The translations under genes were made by a program, and so were the position numbers. The notes under the pieces are model-generated. The model saw only the letters and a program-made list of their open reading frames with translations. It ran no database searches and was not told the origin of the DNA. A DNA stretch of 64,000 nucleotides from CAWJAP01 sp963834365. Its GTDB lineage: Bacteria > Acidobacteriota > Vicinamibacteria > Vicinamibacterales > Vicinamibacteraceae. Below, piece by piece: positions 38,200 to 50,905 of this stretch; within the stretch, counting starts at the first letter, position 1, and every line of letters starts with the position of its first letter. The stretch lies in the NCBI GenBank assembly GCA_963834365.1, contig CAWIBS010000027.1:62001-126000 (forward strand), given 5' to 3'.

Positions 38200-39387
38200 T
38201 CATCGCAGCCTCCGAGCGCGTTCGAGGACCGCCTCGAGGCGCTCGGCCCGTTTCGCCCACGAGGACTGTGCGGCGGCGTCGAAGGCTTGTCGCGCGAGCC
38301 GCATCGCGAGCGCCCGGTCCCTCGTCACGCGTTCGATTGCCGCGGCCAGCGCCTCCGCATCGTCGGGCGGGACGAGCAGGGCATTCTCGTCGTGCCGCAG
38401 GATCTCGGCCAGGGCCGGCAGTGCCGAGGCGACGATCGGGCGGCCGGCCGCGAGATACTCGAACAGCTTCAACGGCGACGTGTAGGTGGCCGACACCGCG
38501 GTCGCCCGGTTCGGCAACACGAGGACGTCGGCCGTGGCGAGCCAGCGGGCGACGTCCGCCGGTGGCACGAGGCCGGTGAACTCGAGCCGATCGCTCACGC
38601 GTTGCGAACCCGCACGTGCGCGCAGGCGTGCCAGGTCGTCTTCCGCCGGGTGACCGCCGATGATCCGCCCGCGGACCTCCGCCAGCCGTGCGAGTGCATC
38701 GACGAGGACGTCCACGCCCTTCCACGGATAGAGGTGGCCGGCATAAGCGACAGTTGGCGGCCGGGCCGGTCCTTCCCAGTCGAAGATGCGCTCGGGATCG
38801 ACGCGGGCGCCGTCGGGCACCACGGACACGTCGGACCGAGGGCCCAGCCGTTCGCGAAGCTCCTGCTCGAGCGCGGCGGTTATCGTGACGTAGCCGTCGG
38901 CGCCCGCCCACACGCGACGCTCGCGCGCCGCGAGGCGGCCGACCTTCGCGGACCGTGGCGTGGGCGCCGTCGAGAGCAGCGAGGGCAGCAAGGCGCTCAC
39001 AACCGGCGCGTACCCGTGCGACTCGTACACCACTGGCGGCCTGCGCCCGGCGGGCACGCGCAGCAGACTTGCCGCAACGCCCAGATCGCGCGTGAGCACG
39101 ACGTCAGGGCGCGGGGTTCGAAGGCTCCATCGCAGTGCGTGCGCGATGTAGAGGGCCCGTCGCACGACCGCCGGACCCGCCGCGGCCGCATGCACGACGT
39201 GGAGCGTGGGCTGCGGCTCGAGGCCGTAGAACACGAACGGATCCCGGGCCTCCTCCGAGCTGTCCGGGCGCACGAGCAGCGTCACCCGATGGCCGCGGGC
39301 CGCCAGCGCATGACAGGTCGCCATGGTCTGGATGCCGTTGGCGCGCTCGAGCGGGAACCGGATATCTGCGAGGTAGAGGATCTGCAC
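38200..39387 (-). CDS. GT4-family glycosyltransferase
   Basis: 395 residues. It begins QILYLADIRFPLERANGIQTMATCHALAARGH, has VVYESHGYAP and a C-domain VAYAGHLYPWKGVDVLVDAL, followed by DVLVLPNRATAVSATYTSPLKLFEYLAAGRPIVAS with the GT4 acidic E in LFEYLAAG. GTG at 39387 is the start. It is separated by 21 bp from the upstream membrane glycosyltransferase-like gene. Confidence 0.9.
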   Translation of the reverse strand: MQILYLADIRFPLERANGIQTMATCHALAARGHRVTLLVRPDSSEEARDPFVFYGLEPQPTLHVVHAAAAGPAVVRRALYIAHALRWSLRTPRPDVVLTRDLGVAASLLRVPAGRRPPVVYESHGYAPVVSALLPSLLSTAPTPRSAKVGRLAARERRVWAGADGYVTITAALEQELRERLGPRSDVSVVPDGARVDPERIFDWEGPARPPTVAYAGHLYPWKGVDVLVDALARLAEVRGRIIGGHPAEDDLARLRARAGSQRVSDRLEFTGLVPPADVARWLATADVLVLPNRATAVSATYTSPLKLFEYLAAGRPIVASALPALAEILRHDENALLVPPDDAEALAAAIERVTRDRALAMRLARQAFDAAAQSSWAKRAERLEAVLERARRLR

Positions 39388-39408
39388 GATGGGCTTCAGC
39401 CCCGGCCG

Positions 39409-40813
39409 TCAGGGCTCTCCCCGTTCGTAGAACGACCGGCGCTCGAAGACGTACCGGTGCGCGAGCTCGGGCAGCCGCGCCGGGATCGTCACGAACGTAT
39501 GGTACGCGTTGCGGTCGAGCTCGAGCCGCTGGCGATCCATCAGTCCGCTGCCGAACTGTGCGATGAGGCCCAGGTTCCACCAGACACACACGGCCATCAC
39601 TGCGGCCAGTGCCAGGCGCGGCCCACGAGGCCGGACCGTGGTCCACAGCGTCGCGAGGCCGACGATCAGGACGGCGGTGAGCGCGACGAAGCGCCGCTGA
39701 CCGAAGGCGCCGGCGACCGTCCACGACGCGACGCTTCCCGCGACGTAGACCTGCAGCGCGACCACGGCAAGCAGGCCGGCAGCCACCGGCGCGTTCGACC
39801 GGGCGGCTGCCGGGACGAGCCGACCGGTACGCCGGACCAGCAGCACCAGCCCGACGAGCGCCGCGAGGGCAAGCGGCGTCCAGAACAAGAAGCCGTGCTG
39901 CGGCGACAGCAGGACCGCAATCCCGTGCGGTGCGAGCCAATTCATCTTGCGCGAGACGAGGCGCGATGGTCCCGGGTAGCCGTTGAGCGCGAGATACGCG
40001 AGCAGTTGGGGCAGATACGCGAGTGCAAATGCGAGCACTCCCGCGCACGCCCCCGCGATCAACCGCCGTCGCGCCACACCCGGGTCCCCCGACGCCCGCC
40101 ACCACGTCCACGCCCAGTCGATCGCCGGTCCAATCGCGACGAACGCGTCCTGCTCGCGCACCATGGCCATGAGCGCCGCCAACCCGCCCAGCGCCGCCAT
40201 GCCCGGCACCGACCATCGGTCGCGCACCTTGACCCAGGTGGCCAGGAACGCCGCCACCGCGAACGCGGAGGTGGCGTGTGACATCGGCGGCGCCACGTAC
40301 ATGTAGAAGAGCAGCGGCGTACCCAGCCAGACCGCGATCACCGGCGCCAGCATCCCCGCCGGACCGACGAGACGCCTCGCCATCCACCAGCCGAGGACGA
40401 GCGCGAGCCAGCCGTAGAACGCCGAGGCATACGCCACGGCGGCCACGTAGGGCGTCGAGTACCCGTCTGCCGTGCAGGCCACGCGCGCGCGAGATCAGAT
40501 CCGCCGCCGCGTAGAAGGGACTCCACAGGATCGCCGATCCGACCGTCGCGAAGCTCTCCCGTCGCTTCGTGACCGTCTCACGCTCGAGGAACGTCTCGCG
40601 AAAGCCGTCGTAGCGTGTGACACCCGTGTCGTAGAAGTGCCGGTACTCGTTGTCGAAGGAGACGTCGTGGTCGAACCAGAGCGACCGCAGGTACGAAAAG
40701 TACTGCACCTCGTCGGAGGCGTAGATCCGCGGCGTCACGAGCGGCAGAGAGAGCAGGAACGCCGCCGCGAGCACGAGCAGCTCCCGCGACGCGCGCGCCG
40801 GCGGGCTCGTCAT
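39409..40813 (-). CDS. Multi-spanning GT39-like membrane protein (one frameshift)
   Basis: About 467 residues with about 10 hydrophobic helices. ATG at 40813 overlaps the stop of the CPBP gene (ATGA). After the first helix the loop contains IYASDEVQYFSYLRSLWFDHD, the acidic pair expected in the first loop of GT-C enzymes, and NEYRHFYDTG. A one-base change near 40485 (after AADLIS) shifts the frame into VACTADGYSTPYVAAVAYASAFYG. The rest carries repeated Trp/Leu-rich helices and a soluble C-terminal tail. It is likely a polyprenyl-phosphate-sugar-dependent glycosyltransferase, but the family match is loose. Confidence 0.75.
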
Positions 40814-41586
40814 TGCAGGACGGAGAAGCCCACGACTTCGAACACGTTGAAGAGCGCGTGACTGACGGCCGGCGCGACGACGCTGCGGCGCCGCAGATAC
40901 ACCAGACCCCAGAACGCGCCAAGCAGCGCCGTCACCATCACCGCCGCCCAGCCCTGGAGCGAATGCCCGATGCCGAACACGAGGCTGAACGCGAGGAGTC
41001 CCGTCCACGCTCCGCCCAGCCGCTGCTCGAAGCGATGGAGCACGAACGCGCGCTGCACTTCCTCGCGGACTCCGCCCCCGACGATGCCGACGATGGCAAA
41101 GACGACCAGCCCCGTCGGTGTGCCCAGCAGGGCGGCCAGCGGATTGTCGGGCTGGTGCAGCCAGGGCGCCACCCTGAGGATGACGTGGCCGCTGGCCGCG
41201 ACCAGCGCGAAGACGAGCGGCACCAGCAGCGTTCCCAGCATCGCCTCCGCCGTCCAGGCCCGGCGGCCGAACAGCACAGCCGACGCGCGCTCGCCCCCGG
41301 CACGGAGAAAGAGCACGACCAGCCCGACGATCAACACCGAATCGATGAGCGACAGCAGGGCGATGTGCGCGAGCGAGAGCCGCCCCGCGCCGTCACGGGC
41401 GGCGACCCCCGCAATCGTCAGCGTGACGGCGATCAGCACCTGCGTCGGGAACCCCGAGCACAGACAGACTTCGAGGGCTGCGCGCGCCCGGGTCAGTTCG
41501 GCAATCGGCCTCGGGGCGGCGAGTGTCGGCGAAGCGGGGGCGACGTCGGTGCCCAGGGGCAGATCCCGGGATGCGAAGGGGTCCAT
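40810..41586 (-). CDS. CPBP (CAAX-like) intramembrane metalloprotease
   Basis: About 258 residues from ATG 41586 (a TTG further upstream would add 11). It has six or more transmembrane helices and the three catalytic motifs of the ABI/CPBP family: EEVQRAFVLHRF (EExxxR), FGIGHSLQGW (FxxxH) and HALFNVFE (HxxxN/B). It probably cleaves or binds within the membrane; bacterial members often have unknown substrates. It is the first gene of the coupled minus-strand pair ending at 39409. No prenylation-related gene is nearby. Confidence 0.88.
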   Translation of the reverse strand: MDPFASRDLPLGTDVAPASPTLAAPRPIAELTRARAALEVCLCSGFPTQVLIAVTLTIAGVAARDGAGRLSLAHIALLSLIDSVLIVGLVVLFLRAGGERASAVLFGRRAWTAEAMLGTLLVPLVFALVAASGHVILRVAPWLHQPDNPLAALLGTPTGLVVFAIVGIVGGGVREEVQRAFVLHRFEQRLGGAWTGLLAFSLVFGIGHSLQGWAAVMVTALLGAFWGLVYLRRRSVVAPAVSHALFNVFEVVGFSVLQ

Positions 41587-41959
41587 GCGGTCGGCCAGCG
41601 GCGCGGAGGCGACCGGCAATGTACCACGGCCTCGAAACCGGGCCGAACGTGTCCGATTTGGTCAGGTCTGGTCCGTGGCCAAGAATCCGACTTGGTCAGA
41701 TCTGGTCCGTGGCCAGAACAAGGTTATCGTCCGGTCTCACCGTGGGCTCAAGAGGCTTTGGTCGGGGCTTGTCCGGGGCTCATAAAGAATGTAAAAAATA
41801 TACTGTTGAATGGTATGCTAGCCAGAACTTGCACGGTCCGGGTTGCCATCGCGCAATTCGGCACCGTATTCCTGGGTCGGAGTGTGGCCTTTACATTTAC
41901 AGGCTGCATTCCCAACGCGGACCGCGTGCTCCCCGGCGCCCGGACTGCAGGATGGATGC
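41587..41959. other. Divergent intergenic region: GTCCGTGGC repeats and an AT-rich island
   Basis: At 41648-41725 two copies of a 30-odd-base unit (TTGGTCAG, then TCTGGTCCGTGGCC) repeat. An unusually AT-rich run lies at 41781-41820 with TATACT (41799-41804) and TATGCT (41814-41819), each a possible -10, though no good -35 is at the right spacing. The region serves both the CPBP gene (minus) and the NtrC-type regulator (plus). No gene is seen in it. Confidence 0.5.
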
Positions 41960-43417
41960 ATGCTCGATCTCGATCCGACCGCCGTCGGCGGCGATCCTTC
42001 GCCGTCAATCCTCGCCGAACGTGTGCTCGTCGTCGAAGACGACCGCTCGACGCGCATGGGACTCACCGAGCTGGTGCGCTCGTGGGGCTACCTTGCCGAG
42101 TCGGCGGCGGACGGGGAGGAGGCGCTCCAAAGGGTCACCACGTTCCGGCCCGGCATCATCGTGTCGGATGTCGTGATGCCGCGCATGGACGGGCTCGCGC
42201 TCCTGCGGGCCCTGCGTGATCAGATGAGCGACATCTCGGTCATCCTGCTCACGGCACAGGGAAGCGTCGAGACCGCGGTCGAAGCCATCAAGGATGGCGC
42301 CTACGACTACGTCACCAAGCCGGTGGACACCCAGCGGCTGCAGATCCTGATTCAGAAAGCCGCCGAGCGGCAGGAGACGCTGCGTGAGGTGCGCATTCTG
42401 CGCCGTCAGCTCCGCGAGCACGGCAGCTTCGGGCGCATCATCGGGAACACGCCGGCCATCCGGCAGATCTATCGCATCATCGAGCAGGCGGCGCCGACGG
42501 CGGCCTCAGTCCTCATCTGGGGCGAGTCGGGGACTGGCAAGGAGATGGTGGCCCAGACGATCCATCAGCTCAGCCAGCGCGCGACGCAGCCGTTCGTGCC
42601 GATCAACTGCGCGGCGATTCCCGAGACCCTGCTGGAAAGCGAGATCTTCGGTCACGAGAAGGGCGCCTTCACCGGCGCCGTCGAGCGGCGGCAGGGATGC
42701 TTCGAGCTGGCGCATCGCGGCACGCTGTTCATGGACGAGATCGCCGAGATGATGCCGGCGACGCAGGTCAAGCTGCTGCGGGTGCTGCAGGAGCGGAAAT
42801 TCCGTCGGCTCGGCGGGCGTCAGGAGCAGGAGGTGGACGTCCGCATCCTCGCCGCGACCAACGTCGATCCGCTCGAAGCCGTACGCCGCGGCAAGCTGCG
42901 CGAGGATCTCTACTACCGGTTGAACGTCTTCGCGATCGAGGTGCCGCCGCTGCGAGACCGGCGCGAGGACATTCCGCTGCTCGTCCAGGCCTTCCTCAAC
43001 GAGTTCAACACCCGCAACGGGAAGGCCGTGAAGGGCGTGGACCAGGCGGCGATGAAGCTGCTCGAGCACTACACCTGGCCCGGGAACATCCGCGAACTGC
43101 GCAACGTCATCGAGCGTGCGACGATTCTCGCGGGCGGCGACCTGATCGAGACGTCGCACCTGCCGCCGTCGTTGACGCAGGCGCGCCGGGAGGAGCCGTC
43201 GGCGTCGGTCGTGCTGACGCCCGGCATGACAGTGGACGAAGCCGAGACGCGTCTGATCCGACTGACGCTCGAGCACACGCGCGACAACAAGACGCGCGCC
43301 GCCGAGATTCTGGGGATCAGCCTCAAGACGCTCCACAACAAGCTCAATCGCCTGAAGGCCCAGGCCGCCACGACGCTCGGCGGCGGCGACGAGGACAACA
43401 CCCGGATGGAGGGGTGA
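41960..43417 (+). CDS. Sigma-54-dependent NtrC-family response regulator
   Basis: 485 residues. Receiver domain at about 20-140 with acidic VVEDD, phosphoacceptor Asp70 (IVSDVVMP) and Lys in TKPVD. The AAA+ domain has Walker A GESGTGKE, a canonical GAFTGA loop, Walker B TLFMDEIAEM and REDLYYRLNVF. A Fis-type helix-turn-helix near the C-terminus (RAAEILGISLKTLHNKLNRL) follows a DEAETRLIRLTLEHT segment. GGATGG precedes ATG at 41960. It is coupled to the histidine kinase that follows 90 bp later. In contrast to the regulator at 1.5 kb, its sigma-54 contact motif is standard. Confidence 0.94.
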   Translation: MLDLDPTAVGGDPSPSILAERVLVVEDDRSTRMGLTELVRSWGYLAESAADGEEALQRVTTFRPGIIVSDVVMPRMDGLALLRALRDQMSDISVILLTAQGSVETAVEAIKDGAYDYVTKPVDTQRLQILIQKAAERQETLREVRILRRQLREHGSFGRIIGNTPAIRQIYRIIEQAAPTAASVLIWGESGTGKEMVAQTIHQLSQRATQPFVPINCAAIPETLLESEIFGHEKGAFTGAVERRQGCFELAHRGTLFMDEIAEMMPATQVKLLRVLQERKFRRLGGRQEQEVDVRILAATNVDPLEAVRRGKLREDLYYRLNVFAIEVPPLRDRREDIPLLVQAFLNEFNTRNGKAVKGVDQAAMKLLEHYTWPGNIRELRNVIERATILAGGDLIETSHLPPSLTQARREEPSASVVLTPGMTVDEAETRLIRLTLEHTRDNKTRAAEILGISLKTLHNKLNRLKAQAATTLGGGDEDNTRMEG

Positions 43418-43430
43418 ATGGCAGCGACCA

Positions 43431-43506
43431 GTGACCAGCTACCAGCGACGGCAATGTGCCGGGTGCCGCCGCCCCAGGACGTGGTCGCGCGCCGCTGGTA
43501 GCTGGC
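43431..43506. repeat. Heptameric repeats (GCTACCA / GTAGCTG family) flanking a short segment
   Basis: GCGACCA, GTGACCA, GCTACCA, GCGACGG form four 7-base steps and GCTGGTAGCTGG closes the gap just before the kinase start. The two ends are complementary and could fold over the leader of the kinase mRNA. Confidence 0.75.
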
Positions 43507-43507
43507 C

Positions 43508-45389
43508 ATGCGCCTCAGCATCAAGGCCAAGCAGGTCGCCGGTGTCGTCGTGCTGGTGGCGCTGGCCGTGACGGCCTTGAGCGTCAGCTATGCGGGGCTG
43601 CTCGCGCGGGCGCTGCTGAGCGAGAGCCAGGCGCGGGCGGAGATGCTGACGAATTTCATCTTCGAGCGCTCCCAGCGCGTCATCACGTCCAGGGATCTCG
43701 CCTACCAGGCGCTGAAGGAAGATCCGGCCCTCCGCTCGCTCCTCGAGTCGAGCCTCGCCTACTCGAAACACGTCACCTACGCGACCATCGTCGATCCGCA
43801 CAACACGGCAATCGTGCACAGTTCGCCGGTGCTGGAGGGGCAGACGCTCGAAGCGCAGCCGGCGCTCGAGCCCCTGCTCGCGGAGCCGCCCTGGCGGCAG
43901 CTCGGGGCGATCTATGAGGATCGCACCTTCGAAGTGAGCCAGCGGCTGCTGCTAGGGGACGCCAGCGCGCAGTTCGGCTGGATTCGCATCGGCGTCTCGA
44001 CGACGCTGATCTGGGAAGACGTGCTGGATGCGCTGATGCAAGCGCTGTATCTCGGCCTGGGCGCGCTGGGAATCTCGACGCTCGTGGCGCTGCTGCTGGC
44101 GCAGTGGACCCTGAAGCCCGTGCACGTGCTGCAGAGCGGGTTTGCGCGGCTCGGCCGCGGCGAGTTCGACGTCAAGCTGGATCTGCCGCCCGGCGACGAG
44201 TTCAGCGAGCTCGGTGCCTCGTTCAACAAGCTGAGCGCCGAGCTCTCCACCGTGCGTACCCAGATTGCGACCGGCCAGGCCGCACCCCTCGAGTCAGTCG
44301 TCGATCGGCTGCAGGATGCGGTGGCGATGGTCAATCCCGAGGGAGTCGTCGTGTTCGCGAACGCCGCGATTCGCACGTCGCTGCCCGACGCCGCTCCCGG
44401 GTCGTCGCTGGCGGCGTGGCCCGCTGGGCATCCCTACCGGCAGATCGTCGATCGCGCGGTGACGACCCGGCAGTCGCAAGGTCCACTGTCGCAGCGGGTG
44501 CGTGTGGCGGGCGAAGACGACGAGACCGAGCAGTGGCTGATGGCCCACGTCATCGAGCAGAGCGATCGGCGCTTCATGGGGGTGATGCTGGTCGCCCGTG
44601 ATCTCGGCTACATCAGCCAGATGCAATCGACGCTGCGCTACTCGCGCAAGGCCGCGTCACTGGGGCGGTTGCTCGCGGGCGTGGCGCACGAGGTGAAGAA
44701 CCCGCTGAACGCGATGACGATCCACCTCGAGCTGCTCAAGCAGAAGCTGCGCGGCGTGCAGGCCGCCAGACCGGCCACGCAGGGCGGACTCGCGCTGGCG
44801 ACCGAAACCGCGACGCCGTCGAGCGTCACGGTGGAGGTGCCGGCAGTCTTGAAGCACGTGACGCTCATCGGGTCCGAGATCAAGCGGCTCGACGAGGTCG
44901 TCCAGGGCTTCCTCAAGTTCAGCCGTCCGGAGGAGCTCAAGCTCGAGCCCCTGGATCTCGGCGCGATGGTGGCCGATGTGGTGGAGGTCGTCGAGCCGCA
45001 GGCGCGGGCGGGCGGGGTGACGCCGGTGGCGTCGTGCCCGGCGGACCTGCCGCGCGTCAGTGCCGACCCGCCGTTGCTGCGACAGGCGCTGCTCAATCTG
45101 GCGCTCAACGCCGTGCAGGCGATGCCACAGGGCGGAGCGTTGCACTTCACCGCCGCCCGGGCCCCCGACCGCCAGGTGTCGCTCGAGGTGCGGGATACGG
45201 GGGTCGGAATCGCGCCCGACCATCTCGCCCGGATCTTCGACTTGTACTTCACGACCAAGGAAGAGGGCAGCGGCATCGGCCTGTCGATGGTCTATCGCAC
45301 AATTCAGCTCCACGACGGCAGCATCGAAGTCACAATCGACCCCGGGTCACGGGACGACGTTTCTCATCAGGTTGCCGCAGGCAGGTTGA
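43508..45389 (+). CDS. Membrane sensor histidine kinase with HAMP and PAS domains (one frameshift)
   Basis: About 626 residues. Transmembrane helix 1 (about 10-32), a periplasmic sensor of about 145 residues, transmembrane helix 2 (about 183-203), HAMP (WTLKPVHVLQSGFARLGRGEFD), PAS (RLQDAVAMVNPEGVVVFANA), then HisKA with H-box GVAHEVKNPLNAM and HATPase with N-box LNLALNAVQAMP, DTGVGIAPDHL and GSGIGLSMV. A one-base insertion in CCCGGGTCACGGG near 45347 shifts the last dozen residues; the restored end is GTTFLIRLPQAG. It is the cognate kinase of the NtrC regulator upstream. Confidence 0.9.
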
Positions 45390-45459
45390 GCCCGGTCGAG
45401 CGTCCGGGCCTCGGTCAGCCTGGCGCACGACGCGTCTCGACTTCGACTGCAAACTCGCC

Positions 45460-46072
45460 ATGCTCCTGCGTACACGTTGGCTTGCGCGTCTGGCGCTCGT
45501 GCCCGTCGCTGGCATGTGCCTGCTGGCAGGCGTTGGCTGCGTGAAGCCGGTGGTGGCGGCTGCGCCCGAGCCGCCGCCGCTCGCGGTGCCCAGCGTGCCT
45601 CCGCGCCTGGTAGGCCCGGTCGTGGTCGAAGAGGCGCCGCCCGAGCGGGTGGCGACCGCGCCCGAGCCGGCGGCAACGCGTCCGACGACCCGCCCACGCC
45701 AGGCCCGCCCGGCGGCTGGCGACAATGGCAGCGCCAGGCCCGAGGGGCAGAATGCGGACGGACGGACCGAGGCGCCGGTCGAACCGGCCGCCTCGGCCGC
45801 CGATCCCGGCCCCGGTCCGCTGCTCCGGACGCCCGAGACGGCCGACAACACCGAGGCCGTCCGTCGCGTGCGCGAAATCATGGCGAGAGCTCAGCAGAAC
45901 CTCTCGAGGGTGAACCCGCAGCACGCTGTCGCGCGGCGCCAGGGCGAACCACGACAACGCCTCCCGTTACATCAATCAGGCCGACGGCGCGCTGAAGACC
46001 GGCCGGCTCGACTATGCCAAGTTCCTGGCCGAGAAGGCCGAGACGCTCTCCGGCAGCCTGCTCAAAAGATAG
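45460..46072 (+). CDS. Proline-rich lipoprotein with C-terminal helical domain (frameshifted)
   Basis: About 203 residues. Lipoprotein signal LALVPVAGMCLLAGVGC has lipobox GVGC followed by VKPVV. A long Pro/Ala/Thr/Arg linker follows and then a helix (TEAVRRVREIMARAQQNLSRV). A frame change near 45930 leads into NHDNASRYINQADGALKTGR, then LDYAKFLAEKAETLSGSLLKR, a tetratricopeptide-like helical end. It lies 70 bp after the kinase gene on the same strand and may belong to the same signalling operon. The function is unknown. Confidence 0.7.
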
Positions 46073-46260
46073 GCGTCAGGCCTCAGGCGCCAGGGCTTCT
46101 GAGGTCACGCCGCGGTCGAGGCCGGGGCACAGGGGCCCGCAGGCGCTAGGGAAGCATGGGCTGGTCCTGTGGAGCTTAGGCAAGTCGCAGAGGATCCCGA
46201 AGCTGCACCCGGATGCCTGCTGCCTGAGGCCTGCCTGGGCCGCTGAAGCCCTGTATTTAG
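46073..46260. repeat. Heptameric repeat segments (AGGCCTC family) upstream of nrdJ
   Basis: AGGCGTC, AGGCCTC, AGGCGCC step by 7 bases directly after the stop codon, and TGCCTGC, TGCCTGA, GGCCTGC at about 46219-46240 continue the style on the other strand. The rest of this 190-base stretch shows nothing else. Confidence 0.65.
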
Positions 46261-46279
46261 CGTTCGCCCTAACTTCCGT

Positions 46280-46341
46280 CCCCAAGATATAGTGGGATCA
46301 GGCTTGACATCGCGCTGTTACAGGCGCACTATTTCGCCCGC
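46280..46341 (+). promoter_or_regulatory. Probable nrdJ promoter with NrdR box
   Basis: CCCCAAGATATAGTGG at 46280-46295 matches the NrdR box consensus acaCwAtATaTwGtgt at its central positions. TTGACA lies 9 bp downstream (46304-46309), and at 17-bp spacing a weak -10 CACTAT (46327-46332) falls inside GCACTATTTCG, a possible second NrdR half-site. The arrangement, one box upstream of -35 and one over -10, would block polymerase, as known for NrdR-regulated ribonucleotide reductase genes. Confidence 0.6.
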
Positions 46342-46493
46342 GGATTCTCGCGTATTTTTTCAGGTGCAGGCTCTCCCAGCGCAGCGCCCGGACAGTCACG
46401 GGCGCCGCATCTTGAATGCGTGCGCGGTTGTTTTTTTGGAGATCAGGGGGACGGTCCGTGGGGGCGCGGGCGGTCTCCGGGATTGGGGGGACG

Positions 46494-49362
<2,869 letters not shown>

Positions 49363-49577
49363 CCACGGGCCACGGATAAGAGCCACGGAAAGAGCCACTG
49401 ACAAGATCTGGAAAGCCACGGAGAGATCTGGGCCACGGATAAGATCTGACAAGAGCGGATGATTCGATATCTGATCTTGTCGATTTTGTCCGCGGCTTTT
49501 TATCGGATCTTGTCCGTGGCTTTCTTATCGGACCTTGTCCGTGGCTTCGTGTCCGATCTTGTCCGTGGCTTCCGTGG
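49363..49577. repeat. Inverted array of a GTCCGTGGC / GCCACGGAC element
   Basis: The left half carries GCCACGG four to five times mixed with AAGATCTG. The right half carries the reverse complement, with CTTGTCCGTGGCT three times preceded by ATCGGA. Together they form a large imperfect inverted repeat between the convergent nrdJ and peptidase genes, a possible bidirectional terminator or mobile miniature element. The family recurs at 41648-41725, 50830-50905 and 55770-55818. Confidence 0.8.
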
Positions 49578-50823
49578 CTATTTTTCGGCCGTAGTCCGCG
49601 GCTGGCGACCGTATTTCTTCATCGCCGCGATCAGTCGGTCGTGGGGCAGTGCGAACACGCGCATGCCGTCGGCGCCGGTCATGGTCTCCGCGGCGAGCAT
49701 CGCGTTCAGAATCGCTTCTTCGGTCGCCTGTACGGTCGCTGAGAAGATCGGGTTGATCCGCTCGTTGGGCAGCATCTCGATGCGGACCACGTCCGCGCTG
49801 CGTGCGGCGTTCGCGTTCGCGGTCGAGAACGCGACGAAGATGTCGCCGGAGCTGTTCTCGCCCTTGCCGCCCATGCGCCCGACCGCGAGTGCCGACCTGG
49901 TCACGACGCGCTGCAGCTGATGCGGCAGGAGCGGCGCATCGGTTGCCACGACGATGATGATCGACCCGGCCCCGTCATCGTCCGGGCGTGGCGTGTCCGG
50001 TTGCCCGCATCGCGGCCGTCCGGGCCTGACCGCCGGATCCGCAAGCGTGACACACGGCAGCCGGTCCGCGATTTCCTCGCCCACCGGGACGCCGGCGACG
50101 CGAAGCTCGCGGCGTGCGCCGTAGTTGCACTGCACCAGCACACCGACCGTATAGCCGCCCGCGTTCGCCTCGAGGACGCGCGACGCCGAGCCGATGCCGC
50201 CCTTGAACCCGTGACAGATCATCCCGGTGCCGCCGCCCACGTTGCCCTCGGCCACCACCTCGCCTCGCGCGCCGTCGAGGGCGGTGAGCACGTGCGCCGG
50301 CTGGACGTGAAAGCCGTTGATGTCGTTGAGCGACCCGTCGAACGTCTCCGCGACCACCGGCAGGCCCCATGGCTGCATGCCGGGACGCGTGACCTGCCAC
50401 TGCAGGATGGCGTCGCGGACCACGCCGACGCTGTGCGTGTTCGTAATGGCCACAGGTCCCTCGAGAATGCCGCTCTCACGCAGCCACGTGGTCCCCGTCA
50501 TCTCACCGTTCCCGTTGAGGGTGAACCAGGCGCCGAAGACAGGGTCGCTGGAGCCGCGGCCACGCGGATGCACGACGGTGACACCCGTGCGGACGGGCCC
50601 TTTGCCGACCTACGAGCCGGCCCTCACCCGAGATGAGCGTCGTGTGGCCGACTTCGACGCCCGGAACATCGGTGACGGCATCGAGGCGCCCGGGCGTCCC
50701 GCCGATGAGCGGGCTGATGCCGAGCTCGCGGGCGCGCGCGTTCGGCGATCCGGCGGGCTGTGCGGCGACGGTCACGACGAGCAGGAGCGCGGCGGCGGTC
50801 GTCGCGACGAGCGGCATGAGCAT
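49578..50823 (-). CDS. P1/S58-family (DmpA-like) aminopeptidase or D-esterase, secreted (one frameshift)
   Basis: About 414 residues. ATG at 50823 has GGAGG upstream and starts a signal peptide (PLVATTAAALLLVVTVAAQ). VTDVPGVEVGHTTL is the family opening. A frame change near 50600 links to FGAWFTLNGNGEMTG. ITNTHSVGVVRDAIL, GNVGGGTGMICHGFKGGIGSASR and the autoproteolysis region GAG-SIIIVVATDAPLL are diagnostic of DmpA, in which the Ser after Gly becomes the N-terminal nucleophile of the beta chain. It ends MRVFALPHDRLIAAMKKYGR. It is probably a periplasmic self-processing N-terminal-nucleophile peptidase. Confidence 0.88.
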
Positions 50824-50829
50824 GGATGT

Positions 50830-50905
50830 CCTCCAGCCACGGATGGATCCGACACAGGCACGGACGGATCTGAAACGATCAGCCACGGACGAAGATCTGA
50901 CACGA
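50830..50905. repeat. GCCACGGA-type dispersed repeat
   Basis: AGCCACGGATGGATC, CACGGACGGATCTGA and AGCCACGGACGAAGATCTGA repeat in the leader of the DmpA-like gene, a degenerate member of the GTCCGTGGC family in minus orientation. Confidence 0.7.

Noticed and set aside
46073..46280. Possible cobalamin riboswitch upstream of the B12-dependent reductase
   Set aside because: No B12-box-like conserved core is visible in the leader; the recognisable signal is an NrdR box and promoter instead.
46326..46341. A second complete NrdR box
   Set aside because: Only the left half (CACTAT) matches; the right half does not, and the spacing to the first box (about 46 bases) is not a whole number of helical turns.
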